The notes: a model not told the origin generated them from the letters alone. Shown: positions 31,223-42,595, counted from the first letter of the stretch. The stretch: 64,000 bases of DNA from an uncultured Candidatus Altimarinota bacterium (GCA_937924685.1 CALEVN010000025.1:62001-126000); one strand, 5' to 3'. Numbers and translations: made by a program.

Positions 31223-31672
31223 ATGTACTCCCTCAATAGAGCACAACTCATCGGTAATGTGACAGCCGATCCAGAAGTGCGAGCATTGCCAAGCGGACAG
31301 AGAGTGGCTAATTTTTCTATCGCAACCAATCGTCGCTACACTGATAGCGCCGGCGTCCAGCAAGACGTCCCAGAATACCACAATATTGCCCTCTTTGGAA
31401 AACTCGCCGAAATAGCTGAACAATATATAAAAAAAGGAAATAAAGTTTACCTCGAAGGTCGCATACAGACACGTTCTTGGGAAGATCAATCTGGCCAAAA
31501 GAAATATAAAACTGAAATCGTTGGCGAACAAATGATTATGCTGACGCCAAAATGATCACATGAAGGCGGATTTTCAGGACGAAGTCATGAAGAATCGAGT
31601 GATATCCCAGCAGTTCATACTACTATGCCGCCACAAGAGGAGAGAGTCTCCATCGAAGATGTCCCTTTCTAG
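31223..31672 (+). CDS. ssb: Single-stranded DNA-binding protein
   Basis: 149 codons. SSB coats single-stranded DNA during replication and repair. OB-fold motifs: MYSLNRAQLIGNVTADPEVR, VANFSIATNRRY, EYHNIALFGKLAEIAEQYI and KVYLEGRIQTRSW. The C-terminal tail ends EDVPF, with the acidic residues and terminal Phe that bind partner proteins. A UGA glycine marks the start of the tail (TPK-G-SHEGG), so a standard translation would remove the whole interaction tip. Confidence 0.96.
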
Positions 31673-31683
31673 AAATTATACAT

Positions 31684-31715
31684 TAAAAAACCTCTCATAA
31701 TTGAGAGGTTTTTTG
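31684..31715. terminator. Bidirectional terminator between ssb and L33
   Basis: Stem AACCTCTCA / TGAGAGGTT with flanking A-run and T-run, 12 bases after the ssb stop and 15 bases from the L33 stop. Confidence 0.85.
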
Positions 31716-31730
31716 GAATACATATTCAAA

Positions 31731-31949
31731 CTATTCACCCGCTTTCTGAGAATTCGCGAGAGCTTTTGTACCAGCTTTCTTAATAGGAACAAGCTTACAT
31801 TCAACATGCTTTCTCATATTTGGATGATTGTCGAAACGCTTAAATTTCTTTGTTTTATCCATATCAAGTGGATTCATCTTGATGTAGCCACATTCCTTCC
31901 CTGATTCGAGAGAAATGAGCTTAAATTTTTGACCTTTTCCTTTTGCCAT
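31731..31949 (-). CDS. rpmG: 50S ribosomal protein L33-like, zinc-free form
   Basis: 72 codons without UGA. The sequence KFKLISLESGKECGYIKMN, followed by KKFKRFDNHPNMRKHVECK, matches the L33 pattern (K-x-I-x-L-x-S, Y-x-x-x-K-N, L-x-K-Y-D-P-x-x-R-K-H-V). The paired zinc cysteines of the C+ form are absent, so this is a C- type. It has an extended, basic C-terminus. Single gene, ending at the shared terminator. Confidence 0.75.
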   Translation of the reverse strand: MAKGKGQKFKLISLESGKECGYIKMNPLDMDKTKKFKRFDNHPNMRKHVECKLVPIKKAGTKALANSQKAGE

Positions 31950-32011
31950 AAAAATAAATTAGAGAGACAGAAACACGTGGATTATACAAAAGAGTATTAT
32001 TTTGCAAATTT

Positions 32012-32938
32012 TTATTGCATTTTAATACCCTGCTTGAGCATTGCCTCATGAACACTATGAGCAGCGAGACAGCCTTCTGCTGCAGACATAATGGTCTGGC
32101 GAAACTTTGCAGAGCCATTAGTGACGTCACCAGCGGCATAGATACGATCATGTGTGCTTTTCTGATGCGCGTCAATCTTTATACATCCTTCTTCATCAGT
32201 CTCAACTCCGAGATGACTGATAAGTTCTGTGCTCGGTACCGATCAAACAGCGATAAATATACCTTGGGTTGGGATAACTCTGCCATCTTTTGTTGTCACC
32301 GATTCGATAGAGAACTGTCCATTAATCTGAGCTACTTCAGTATTATAGATAACTTCCATATTTGATTCTTCTGCTACTTTTTTGACCCAGATTTCTTCTG
32401 CCTTTGCCTTCTCTTTTCGGACAAGAATTTTCACTGTTTTACACAGATGTGCGAGATAGAGAGCCTCTGTAAATGATGAATCCCCTCCTCCGACAACAAT
32501 CACATCTCTTCCTTTGAAGAAATTTCCATCACATGTCGCACAATAGGAAACACCAGCTCCAAGAAGTCGATCTTCACCAGGGACGCCAAGATGTCGATAC
32601 GCATTTCCAGTCGCATAGATAAGAAAATCACATGTGTAGACTTCTTTTCGAGCTGTGGTTACTTCGAGAATATTATTTGGGAGTTCATTAATTTTTACCA
32701 CCGTATCATAGGTAATATCAGAACCTGAATGTTTCGCGTGTTCTTCAAAGCGTTTCATAATGCTCGCGCCAGACTCACTGAGAGTGCCTGGATAATTTTC
32801 GACACAATGAGAAGTACCGAGAGCTCCACCTGGTTGAGCTCCTATGATCAGATTACGAATTCCATAACGACTCGCGTACATACCGGCCGGGAGGCCAGCT
32901 GATCCTGTACCGATGATAATGAGAGGATAGTGAGACAT
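32012..32938 (-). CDS. trxB: Thioredoxin-disulfide reductase
   Basis: 308 codons. This FAD enzyme reduces thioredoxin with NADPH. Motifs: FAD-binding LIIIGTGSAGLPAGMYASRYG (usual G-G-G-P-A-G here G-T-G-S-A-G), redox-active CATCDG, NADPH site VIVVGGGDSSFTEALYLA, and a final AAGDVTNGSAKFRQ. One UGA (FIAV-G-SVPSTELI), a position that is Gly in the family. It starts two bases after the preceding membrane gene, so the two form an operon. Confidence 0.92.
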
Positions 32939-32940
32939 GT

Positions 32941-33846
32941 TTATTGAGTTTTCTTAGAAAGACGCTTAACTGCTGGATCCGATGAATACGACTGATAAAT
33001 ACTAAAAGTCATACTCTGAATAAACATCTGTACAACAGTACTTCAAAACATCTGTACAATATAGAAGCAAAATAAGCCAAATCCTAAAAATAAACCGACG
33101 GTATGAGAACTCAGAATTGTTTCTGGTATGAATTGCATAAGCCATGTAGCTGCCATTTCTATGGCAGCAAAAAGAATACTTACTCCTATAGTTATTACTA
33201 CAGCTAAAATAGCATATCAAAATGTTTTCCACCAGCGCCCCTGAATGAGAGCTTTCGATGCTTTTGTTGCTTGAAAGTATTTTTTTCATTCAAAGAAATA
33301 CAACGGAAGAGAGAGGGAAAATGATATAGCAAAAAATAAAAATGTTCCAACAGCAAGTACAATAGGCACAAGAGCAAGATACTCTTTAAAATATGCAAAA
33401 CCGAGAGCCAATAAAAAACCTATAACAAATATAACTACAAATTGAATACCGACAGCTAAACCTGTACCAGCCCATGACCACATACCTCTCCATGACTTGA
33501 TAAGCGATTTGAATGTATAGGATTTATTTTGAAAATTCCATACGAGCCCCTGAGCAGAGAGATAAGAACAAATAAGCTGAAATGTCAGCCATACAAGCAA
33601 AAGAAGAAGTGCAACAATAGAAATAATTGTTATCCATACTGGTGTGGTGAAGCGTGCGAGAAAAGTCATATTATTCATATCTATACCAAAAAATGGTACT
33701 ACATATCGTGCGCACACACCTAGAAAAATAGCACCGAGCAACAGTATGGCAGTTGGCAAGATTTGAAAAAGAAAAATAATTCCAAAAGATTTTTTATCTT
33801 TGAAGAGTTGTTTCCATGAAAGTGAAAAAATAGAAGAGAGGTTCAT
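32941..33846 (-). CDS. Multi-pass membrane protein, unknown
   Basis: 301 codons with six long hydrophobic segments, a glycerophosphoryl-diester-phosphodiesterase-type membrane-domain layout, but no catalytic motif seen. The start at MNLSSIFSLSWKQLFKDK is preferred because a preceding open stretch is AT-rich and lacks a ribosome site. Several UGA glycines in the C-terminal half. Operon with trxB. It may be an integral membrane regulator or channel-like protein; no family assignment. Confidence 0.62.
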
Positions 33847-33984
33847 AAAAATAAAGATTAGTTTCTCAAGTCTAATCGTTTTCAAAAAACTGCAATACTC
33901 ATGCCGTTTAATGAACAAGTATAGAATTTATTTTAAATATTTGTCAACATATTCTTTTTTTGCGCGTCTCAATTTTTTTCTACG

Positions 33985-33991
33985 CTAGGAG
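33985..33991 (+). promoter_or_regulatory. Strong Shine-Dalgarno site of topA
   Basis: AGGAGGC lies directly ahead of the topA ATG at 33994, a near-perfect anti-Shine-Dalgarno complement although the spacing is short. It fixes the start of topA and shows that this organism uses the motif in at least some genes. Confidence 0.55.
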
Positions 33992-33993
33992 GC

Positions 33994-36321
33994 ATGACAA
34001 AAAACCTCGTTATCGTCGAGTCTCCTGCAAAAGCAAAGACCATAGAAAAGTATCTCGGAGCTGATTACACAGTGAAAGCCTCAGTCGGACATATCAGAGA
34101 TTTGGAAAAGAAAAAAATGGGTATCGACATCAAAAATGGCTTTACCCCGACCTATATAATAGATGAAGATAAAAAGACAGTCGTTGCGGGTCTCAAAAAA
34201 CTCGTGAAGTCTGCTGAAACTATATATATAGCAACGGATGAAGATCGAGAATGAGAGGCTATCGGATGGCATTTGTGTGAGGCGCTTGGACTCGATCCAA
34301 AAACAGCAAAACGAGTCACCTATACCGAAATCACGAAGAAAGCTATCGAGGCCGCTCTTAAAAATCCTCGTACTCTCGATATGGATCTCGTCTATGCTCA
34401 GCAAGCGAGAAGAATTCTCGATCGTATCGTATGATTCGAGGTCTCCCCTATTCTCTGGAGAAAAGTCCCAAGTACCACAACACTTTCAGCTGGTCGTGTC
34501 CAATCAGTAGCTGTTCGTCTTATCGTCGATCGGGAAAAAGAAATCGAAGCATTTGTCCCAACTGAATCATGGAAGATGCGTGTGAAGCTCGAGAAAAATG
34601 TCGTTGCTGAGCTCTACAAGGTCAAAGGTAAAGCTCCAAGTATCAAGACTCAAAAAGATGTCGAAACATTTCTCAAACAGTTTGGCGAGGGCACTGAAGT
34701 GAAATCTGGTGAAAAAGAAAAAACACTCGTCGCATCGCTCAAACAAAAATATGGATTCACACTCGAAGACGTCGATACCAACGAAACATTTCGTATGCCT
34801 GGCGCTCCATTTACGACTTCAACACTTCAGCAAGAAGCGAGTCGGAAGCTCGGTTACGGTGTAAAAAAGACGATGACGATTGCTCAAATGCTCTATCAGA
34901 ATGGGCATATTTCCTACATGCGAACTGACTCAGTCAATCTCTCAGCAGAAGCCATCACAGCATGTCAGTCCTACATCAATAGTTCATACGGAAGTGAGTA
35001 CGCTCTCAAAGAAGGAAGAAAATATAATACAAAAACTGCCAACGCTCAAGAAGCGCACGAAGCGATTCGTCCGACGCATATAGAAAATGATCCGTCGTCT
35101 ATCAAGCTCGATGGTGACGATCTCAAACTCTATAAACTGATCTGGGAAAGAACAGTCGCATCACAGATGCAGGCAGCGAAAGTACAGACAACGACGTATA
35201 CTTTTGTACCAAAAGATATTGATCAAAAATGGCAGACAAAAGGTCAGGTCATCCTTTTTGATGGTTTCTTAAAGCTCTATGAAGAAGGGACTGATGAGGA
35301 AGAAGAAAAAGAAGGTGAAGTAACACTTCCTGCTATCGCAAAATGAACAGAGCTCGATTCACAGCTCTTCACTGGTACACAGACATTTACTCGTGCACCA
35401 GGTCGATACACCGAAGCGACTCTCGTCAAAAAACTCGAATCAGAAGGTATCGGTCGTCCATCAACCTACGCCTCAACTATTTCGACTATTCAAGATCGTG
35501 GCTATGTCGAGAAAAAACAAAAGTATCTCTTCCCTACTTCTCTTGCTCGTATCGTCACAGAGTTTCTCGAGAAAAATTTTGCGCAAATGATTGATTACAA
35601 ATTCACAGCAAATGTCGAAGAAGAATTTGATAAAGTTTCTCGCGGTGAAGAGAAGTGGCAGAAAATGCTTAAAACTTTCTATGATGGATTTCATCCTCAG
35701 GTAGAAAATGCTGGTGGATCTGAGCGAGTGACTGGCGAACGTATCCTCGGGAAACATCCAAAAACAGGAGAACAAGTCTCTGTCCGTATGGGACGATTTG
35801 GCCCATGTATCCAAATAGGTGAAACACCTGAAAAAGGAAGTGATGAGAAAAAACCAACATTTGCAAGTATCCCTGCTGGCGTGGATATGGAAACAATTAC
35901 ACTCGAACAAGCACTTGAGCTCTCGGCACTCCCCCGCATTCTCGGACAAAAAGATGGGAAAGATGTCAAAGCAGCTATTGGAAAATTTGGCCCTTATGTC
36001 AATCTCGATAAAACCTACGTTTCTATTCCTGCTGATGCTCCGTATACAGTCTACAACGTCACCCTCGAACAAGCTCTGGAGATGATCGAAGCAAAACAAT
36101 CTGGCGCAGCGACCAATGCTATTCATACTTTTGGCGACATCCAAGTATTACGAGGAAAATTTGGTCCATACATCAAGCAAGGCAAAGACAACTTCCCTCT
36201 CCCAAAACAATACAAAGATGATCCATCTCTCCTCGATGAAGCCATCTGTAACGAGATAATCATGAAAAAACTCGCTGAAGGTGATACAGGAAAGAAGAAA
36301 TTTTTTGGGAAGAAAAAATAA
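33994..36321 (+). CDS. topA: DNA topoisomerase I
   Basis: 775 codons. TopA relaxes negative supercoils. N-terminal Toprim NLVIVESPAKAKTIEKYLG, then IYIATDEDRE-G-EAIGWHL, where the invariant glycine of DREGE is UGA (34252-34254); TLSAGRVQSVAVRL; the active-site tyrosine motif HISYMRTDSVNLS; and RIVTE-type hinge. The C-terminus lacks clear zinc ribbons and instead has repeated GRFGPCIQ / KFGPYV / KFGPYIKQG modules, typical of Patescibacteria and other topA proteins. lspA begins three bases after its stop. Confidence 0.96.
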
Positions 36322-36324
36322 AAT

Positions 36325-36747
36325 ATGAAAAAACATATTCCACTTCTCGTCGGAATAATTCTCACAGACATTATGACGAAATACTGGGTTAATATTTATA
36401 ATCCAGAATATTCTGTTTTCTCATGACTTCTCGGGATTACCCATGTCAAAAATACTGGAGTCGCTTTCGGTACTCCCCTGCCTGGTATCGAATGGGTTAT
36501 CCCCCTCATTCTCATAGCTATCTGAATATTTCTCTGGAAATCATGGAATAAAATTTCTCACATTGAGAAAACCGGATATCTCATGATCCTGACTGGTGGA
36601 TTTCTTAATGCCCTTGAACGTGCTTTATTTGGTTCTGTGACTGATTTTATCAGCGTGCAATATTTCTCTGTTTTTAATATTGCTGATGTTGGAATTACTT
36701 GAGGAGTCATCCTTCTTTTTTATACATTTATAAAAGAGAAAAAGTAG
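36325..36747 (+). CDS. lspA: Lipoprotein signal peptidase
   Basis: 140 codons. LspA cleaves prolipoprotein signal peptides after lipidation by Lgt. Conserved aspartates are seen in THVKNTGVAFGTP, GFLNALERALFGSVTDFI and QYFSVFNIADVGIT; the last two supply the catalytic Asp pair. Four membrane helices. Several UGA glycines. It is coupled to topA by a three-base gap, a linkage also seen in other genomes only occasionally. Confidence 0.93.
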
Positions 36748-36814
36748 TCAAAATCCCTTGCCTTCAAAAAAGAGAGAGTATACTTCTCTCGTATTGTTAT
36801 TTGTAATTATTTTT

Positions 36815-37867
36815 ATGACCAATATCGAAACACTTCTTGGTTCTGAAGCAGCATCTCTCCTCGGAAAATTCACTCCAAAAATAGATAAAAACATGCTTGT
36901 ACTTCCTGGAGCTGATTTTATAGAGCGTTCATTTGAGCAATCAGATAGATCAGAGGCTGTGCTTGCAAATCTCAGAAAACTCTACGGTCATGGACGACTC
37001 GCCAATACTGGTTACCTCTCCATCCTGCCTGTTGATCAAGGCATTGAGCATTCAGCAAACGCTTCATTTACAAAAAATCCTCTCTACTTCGATCCAGCAA
37101 ATATATTTAAGCTCGCAATCGAGGCTGGTTGTAGTGCCGTTGCGACGACTTTTGGTGCAGTCGGTATGGTGAAGAAGATGTTTGATGGACAGATACCAGT
37201 TATCGTCAAAATCAATCACAATGAACTCATGAGTTATCCACAGGTTCCAAGGCAAATCATGTTTGGAACGGTCAAAGATGCGTACAATATGGGTGCTGCT
37301 GCTGTCGGTGCTACGGTCTATTTTGGGTCCGAAACAAGCCGAGAAGAACTCGTCGAAGTCGCAGAAGCCTTTGAACTTGCTCACTCACTCGGTATGGCGA
37401 CTATCCTCTGGTGCTATGTGAGAAACAATGCCTTCAAAAAAGACGGCGTTAACTATGAAACAGCAACCGATCTCACCTCTCAAGCTGTCCATCTGGGAGT
37501 CACTATCAAAGCTGATATCATCAAGCAAAAAATGGCTGATTGCAATGGAGGATTTAAAAATCTCGGCATTGGAAAAGAAGATAAAAATGCGTACGAACTT
37601 CATATCGGAGAAAATCCAATTGATATGTGTCGTTACCAAGTGGTAAATTGCTACGCTGGTCGTGTCGGACTCATCAACTCTGGTGGTCCATCTGTGGGTT
37701 CTGACGACCTTGCTCAAGCAGTCAGAACGGCAGTTATCAACAAACGCGCCGGCGGTCACGGACTTATTGTCGGACGAAAAGCGTTTCAGAAACCAATGAA
37801 TGAAGGTGTAGAACTGATTCAGGCAATTCAGGATGTGTATCTTGACACAAATATTACTATTGCTTAG
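36815..37867 (+). CDS. fbaB: Class I fructose-bisphosphate aldolase, FbaB/DhnA type
   Basis: 350 codons, same length as E. coli FbaB, with no UGA. The enzyme splits fructose-1,6-bisphosphate through a Schiff-base lysine. Motifs: GRLANTGYLSILPVDQGIEHS, YFDPANIFKLAIEAG, KINHNELMSYP, MGAAAVGATVYFGS, and RTAVINKRAGGHGLIVGRKA. The Schiff-base Lys is in TIKADIIKQKMADCNGG. The start at MTNIETLLGSEAASLLGKF aligns with E. coli; an in-frame extension of 19 residues is unlikely. It heads a dense run of + strand genes. Confidence 0.97.
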   Translation: MTNIETLLGSEAASLLGKFTPKIDKNMLVLPGADFIERSFEQSDRSEAVLANLRKLYGHGRLANTGYLSILPVDQGIEHSANASFTKNPLYFDPANIFKLAIEAGCSAVATTFGAVGMVKKMFDGQIPVIVKINHNELMSYPQVPRQIMFGTVKDAYNMGAAAVGATVYFGSETSREELVEVAEAFELAHSLGMATILWCYVRNNAFKKDGVNYETATDLTSQAVHLGVTIKADIIKQKMADCNGGFKNLGIGKEDKNAYELHIGENPIDMCRYQVVNCYAGRVGLINSGGPSVGSDDLAQAVRTAVINKRAGGHGLIVGRKAFQKPMNEGVELIQAIQDVYLDTNITIA

Positions 37868-37872
37868 AGCTT

Positions 37873-38469
37873 ATGATCCTCTTCATTTTCGACTTCGATA
37901 ATACGCTTGGTGATACTTATGGCCCTTACGGTGAAGGCAATATTTTTCGTACAAAAACTCTTTCTGATGTAGATAAGGCAACAGAAATTTATCAGAAATA
38001 TCGCAGATGACCTGATGACATTCTCGTCTATGAAAAACTTTTAAAAGAATTAAATATTCATCATCCAGAAGAATTTTTTATACAAGCTGGCATGCCAAAT
38101 CAGCTCTTTCCTGATGTCATACCCTTTTTGACCAAACTTCAAAATACTCCAAACGTAAAAACAGTTATCCTTACTGCTGGTGATGAACTCTTTCACGAAA
38201 TGAAAGTACGTATCACAGGAGCAAGCAAGCTTGTGAATCAAGTCATAGTCACTCGAATAAGAAATAAGACTGATATCATCAAACGAATCATCGCTCATTA
38301 TGAACCGGAGAGCACCGTGTTTGTCGACGATCGTATCCATATGACAGCAGCAGATTTTGATACGCCTATAACTATTTATGAGATGGATCGCACTCATAAA
38401 AAAGAAGGTGAATTTGTGATTCATTGACTTGATGAATTACCACTTGAAAAACTCTTATGAACAAAATAA
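37873..38469 (+). CDS. HAD-superfamily hydrolase
   Basis: 198 codons. N-terminal LFIFDFDNTLGDTYG contains the DxDxT nucleophile motif of HAD phosphatases. TVILTAGDE is motif II and VFVDDRIHM the C-terminal metal motif. Substrate unknown; small size suggests a phosphomonoesterase. It starts five bases after fbaB and overlaps the next gene by 13 bases, with a shared ATGA structure, so it is likely translationally coupled to both. Confidence 0.8.
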
Positions 38470-39107
38470 TTGCCCTCAATTGGAAAAACACTCAGACCCC
38501 CGAAACTGCCTGAATACTGATAAAAACAGTCGAGGATATTGTGAATATCTATCCAGACTATGATTGGATAGTTTTCCCGGGCGATGATATAGGAGAATCT
38601 CTCAAGACGAGAGCATCTTTCGGACTTCAAAAAGTACACCCAGAAAGCACTCTTCCCTATTGTCTTATTGGGCATATGTCACAGAGACTGAATGGTATAA
38701 CAGACCAAGAAATACAGTCAGAATTAGAATCAATCATAGATACAAATATTACCCCTTTTCTCTGTGTCGGCCCTATTCAAGAAAAAAACACACTTGAAGA
38801 GGTCATACGAAAGCAACTCATCGTCCTCGAAAATTGGCCAAAAGAAAGAAAAATAATTGTTGCCTATGAACCATGATTTGCTGTCTGAACTGGTAAAACT
38901 ATGACGCTCGAAGATATAGAAATAGTGACAGATATACTCCGAGAAGCTCTCAAAGATTTCACACATGTGAGCATTATCTACGGAGGAAGTGTCAACGATA
39001 ACAATATTGCCTGAATCTTACATATCACAGATGGTGTCATCATAGGTACTGCCAGCCAAAAAAGCTCTTCCCTTCTCGCTCTCTCTATCGCTCTATGACA
39101 AGAATAA
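38457..39107 (+). CDS. tpiA: Triosephosphate isomerase, divergent and short
   Basis: 216 codons, about 35 shorter than typical enzymes. TPI interconverts dihydroxyacetone phosphate and glyceraldehyde 3-phosphate. The catalytic lysine is in MNKIIALNWKNTQ; IGHMSQRL holds the catalytic His region; VAYEP-G-FAV-G-TGKT carries the catalytic Glu and the phosphate-binding loop 6, with two UGA glycines, one at the invariant G-T-G-K-T glycine; IIYGGSVNDNNI is loop 7-8. All catalytic residues are kept, so activity is plausible despite shortening. Overlaps both neighbours. Confidence 0.88.
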
Positions 39108-39337
39108 TTCCAAAAACCTGAGAACGCTATACACACTACAAAAATTCAGACAAAGAGTACGAAATTGTCTGTATTGCAAAGGATAAAGAGACGCTTCAAG
39201 ACCTTGTCGTCTACCGTGCACTCTACCCTGTCCGAGATTTAGGGGAAGATTTTGCAAAAGATCCTGTTTTTGTCCGTACTGTAGAGGATTTCATGACTAT
39301 TTTATCAGACGGAAGAGAGCGGTTCAAAAAGGTCTAA
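39095..39337 (+). CDS. DUF1653 family protein
   Basis: 80 codons. Matches the DUF1653 pattern: G-E-R-Y-T-H-Y-K-N, then YEIVCIAKDKETLQDLVVYRALY and VRTVEDFMTIL ending RFKKV. One UGA in the first motif. The family is a small beta-rich domain of unknown function, widespread in bacteria. Its ATG overlaps the end of tpiA by 13 bases. Confidence 0.85.
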
Positions 39338-39377
39338 AAAAGTTGCAAATATCATTAAAATCTGGCATCATAAAGGC

Positions 39378-40325
39378 ATGAATAACAAAATACCTCATAT
39401 AATCATCGATTGCGACCCTGGTGCTGATGATTTTTTTGCCCTCCTCTGGGCTCTTGGGCTCCATAAAAAAGGAACTATTAAAATACTTGCTATTACAACT
39501 ACTGGCGGAAATGTCGGAGCAGAAATAACGTATAGAAATGCCCTCCGAGCTTGTGAATTCATGGATGTACTCGATGTGCCCGTCGGAAAATCCGATGTAA
39601 TCGTCAAAAGTCCCGATGCGAGTCACATTCACGGTCAAGATGGTCTCGGAAATGCCAGTAAATATCTCCCACGTGTGCATACTCCAAAAATTCCCCTTTC
39701 AAGCGATGAATTGCTCGAAAAACTCACAAAAAAACACATAGATGTCCAGATTCTCACGCTCTGACCTCTCACAAATATAGCTCGTTTAATCAAAAAAGGG
39801 ATTCATCCAACGAGAATTATCTCTATGGGCGGAGCGATAAGAGTTCCAGGAAACGTCACTCCTGTTGCAGAATTTAATATCTCGTATGATCCTGAATCTG
39901 CTGACCAAGTCTTCACTTCTGTGCATAATAGCATTCTCCTTCCTCTCGATGTCACGAGCCAGCTTATCTTTACCCGTCATGAGATGCAGACGATTTTACG
40001 AGGATTAAAAGGTAAGAAAGCTAGATTTCTCGAAGCACTCACCCTTCACACCTTTAAGACAAATATGGCTTTCCGTGAGACGGCTGGAACAGAAGGATTT
40101 CTCGTGCATGATCCAAGTGTCGTAGCTATGCTTATCTATCCCCATCTCTTCTCTGGGCAATTTCTCCCAATTCGTGTTGAGACAAAGTGAGAATTTACTC
40201 GCGGACAAACTGTCACTGATCTCAGAAATGTAGCACAACCAGACACTCATACGTTCGTAGTCACAAAAGTCGATCGTGATCGTTTTATGGAAGCAATGGT
40301 TCAGGATTTTCTCTCATTTTTATAA
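39378..40325 (+). CDS. Inosine-uridine preferring nucleoside hydrolase family
   Basis: 315 codons. N-terminal IIIDCDPGADDFFALLWAL is the DxDxGxDD calcium-binding motif; ILTL-G-PLTNIARLI has the family G-P-L-T-N-x-A motif, with UGA encoding its glycine; MGGAIRVPGNVTPVAEFNISYDPESADQVF is also diagnostic. The enzymes cleave nucleosides into base and ribose, a salvage function that fits a cell dependent on external nucleotides. Two or three UGA glycines. Ends in TAA three bases before the kinase-like gene. Confidence 0.92.
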
Positions 40326-40328
40326 AAT

Positions 40329-41024
40329 ATGTACCTCATAAATCTCATCGGCTGAAGCGGTTCTGGTAAATGATATCTCACAGAGAAAATCATAGAAACT
40401 TTTGGAAAAGAAAGAGTCGATACTATCCCTTACGATATGTATTATTATCCTGCTGATCGTTTTCCTGCGTGACTTGAAGTCGAATTTGAAGGAAAGAAAT
40501 TTAAGAATTTTGATACACCAGAGGCACTCGAAACAGAACTCCTCATCAAGCACATTGAGATGCTCAAAAATGGACAAGAAGTACAGATACCAGAGTATGA
40601 TTTTGGAAATAATCCGACAGGGCAGAGCCAGAGAAAACCTGGTAAAATCATCAAGCCTGTTGATTTCATTATTCTCGATGGACTCTTTGGTCTCCATGAT
40701 CCCCGACTTAGAGAACTCAGTGATGTGAGTATTTTTATAGAACTCTCTTCGGTTAATAGGATGGCTCGTCGATTTATGCGAGATTTTTGAAATGGTACAA
40801 AAAGAGCTCATGCAGGAGAAAACGGCATAGCGGATGATATCCTCTTCTATATTACATTTGTACAAGCTGGTTATAGGAAATTCGTAGAGCCGACAAAACA
40901 ATTTGCCGATCTCGTCGTCGATAATAATGAATGGATACACGAAGGTGAAGAGCCAAAAATGGTTGATATTGTCATCAATTACCTCAAAGGGAAGTTTGAT
41001 TTTCAGAAAAATTCGATAGTATAG
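40329..41024 (+). CDS. Uridine kinase-like P-loop NTPase
   Basis: 231 codons. P-loop at residues 8-15 reads GGSGSGKG, of which residues 9 and 15 are UGA; the final position is normally Ser/Thr in uridine kinases, but adenylate kinases use GKG. VDTIPYDMYYY, IPEYDFGNNPTGQSQ and VDFIILDGLFGLHDPRLREL match uridine kinase/phosphoribulokinase families, whose acidic Y-D-x-Y-Y motif binds the nucleoside. It directly follows nucleoside hydrolase, a salvage pairing. Ends in TAG five bases before prfA. Confidence 0.8.
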
Positions 41025-41028
41025 GGCC

Positions 41029-42111
41029 ATGAAATTTGACCTCACCAATCTCGTAGAAGAAAGCAAAAACATAGAATCACTTCTTGCTGAATGAAGCATA
41101 TTCAGTGATCAGAAAAAATTGAAAGAAACTATGATTAGAAAAAAGTTTCTCGATAATATAGTTGGACTCTACCAAGACTACAAAAAATCGTTTAATGATC
41201 TCGAAGAAAGCAAGAATATACTTCAAAATGAATCAGATCCCGAATTACGTGAGATGGCAAAAATAGAAGTCTCAGGACTAGAAGAAAAAATACCAGTTCT
41301 CGAAGAGAAAATAAAAATAGCACTCATTCCTCCCGATCCAAATGATGAGAAAAATGTCATCGTCGAAGTACGTGCCGGTGCTGGTGGTGACGAAGCATGA
41401 CTTTTTGCGGCTGAACTTGTCGAATGCTACAAGCTTTTTGCGACAAAAAATAAATTTCAAATTGAGATACTCTCTGAATCAAGAAGCGATGCTGGTGGAG
41501 TACGTGAAGTTGTCATGAAAATTATGGGTGATGGAGCCTATTCAAAATTCAAATTCGAATGAGGCACGCACCGAGTTCAGAGGATACCAGCAACAGAAAA
41601 TAAGGGACGAGTTCATACTAGTACAGTAACTGTAGCAATACTTCCTGAGGTAGACGAACTCGATGTACAAATCCGTGATGAAGACCTCGATATATCAGTC
41701 AGTCGTGCTGGCGGTGCTGGCGGACAACACGTCAATAAAACTGAATCTGCTGTCCGTATGGTGCACATACCAACTGGTATCGTGGTCGAATGTCAGGATG
41801 AACGGTCACAACTCAAAAATCGTGAAAAAGCACTCAACATACTTCGTTCCCGTGTGTATGCTTTTGAAGAAGCAAAACGCAACAAAGAACTCAGCGCTGC
41901 TCGTCTCGAGCAAGTCGGCACGGGTGATCGGAGTGAAAAAATTCGCACGTACAATTTTCCTCAAGATCGTGTCACGGATCATCGTATAGGAGAAAATTAT
42001 TCAAACCTCCCCTCAATTATGATGGGAAATATAGACGATATTGTGATGAGTCTAGGAGCCCACGAACAGACTGAAAAACTCGCTCAGGCATCTGGCGCAA
42101 ATATTGCATAG
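41029..42111 (+). CDS. prfA: Peptide chain release factor 1
   Basis: 360 codons, full length. RF1 reads UAA and UAG. The codon-specific PAT tripeptide is in HRVQRIPATENKGRVHTS, not the SPF of RF2, and the GGQ hydrolysis motif is SRAGGAGGQHVNKTES. It carries UGA as glycine at LLAE-G-SIF, GGDEA-G-LF and FE-G-GTHRV. The gene can be made only if UGA is read through, and an RF2 that ends translation at UGA would damage it. No prfB is present in the window. Confidence 0.97.
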
Positions 42112-42137
42112 TACTCTAAAAATTATATACTCTTTAT

Positions 42138-42581
42138 ATGTTTGAATTCCTCAAAAAACCCATCAATCAAGAAGAATATCCTGTCTCACACAGAGAAGTA
42201 CCAATCGAATCAACTGATGAACCTCATGGTGAAGATATAGGACAAATAGCCGTCGATATACTCGAAACACATGAATGATATATAGTGATCGCACCACTTG
42301 CATGAGTCCCCCGTAGCGATGTCGATGTGACAATATCTCGCAATGTACTTACCATCTCAGGCAACAGACCTCAACCAGAAATATACTGAGAAGCCTATAA
42401 AATACCCGTCAGAGAATGTTTCTATGGTCCATTTTCTAGATCCATCATACTTCCAGAAAATCTCGCTCTCGATACAATCAGAGCAACTATTGAAAGAGGT
42501 ATGCTCATTGTCACTATCCCCTATCTCATCGTAGATGCTCGGACAGTCAAAGTAGAGCATATTGAAGACGGAGAAGAATAA
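42138..42581 (+). CDS. Hsp20/alpha-crystallin small heat-shock protein
   Basis: 147 codons. The alpha-crystallin domain reads QIAVDILETHE-G-YIVIAPLAGV, RSDVDVTISRNVLTISGNR and RSIILPENLALDTIRATIERGMLIVTIP. Holdase chaperone without ATPase activity. Four or more UGA. The C-terminal I-x-I motif is not evident; the tail ends EDGEE. Confidence 0.9.
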
Positions 42582-42595
42582 TTTAATCATTTGTT

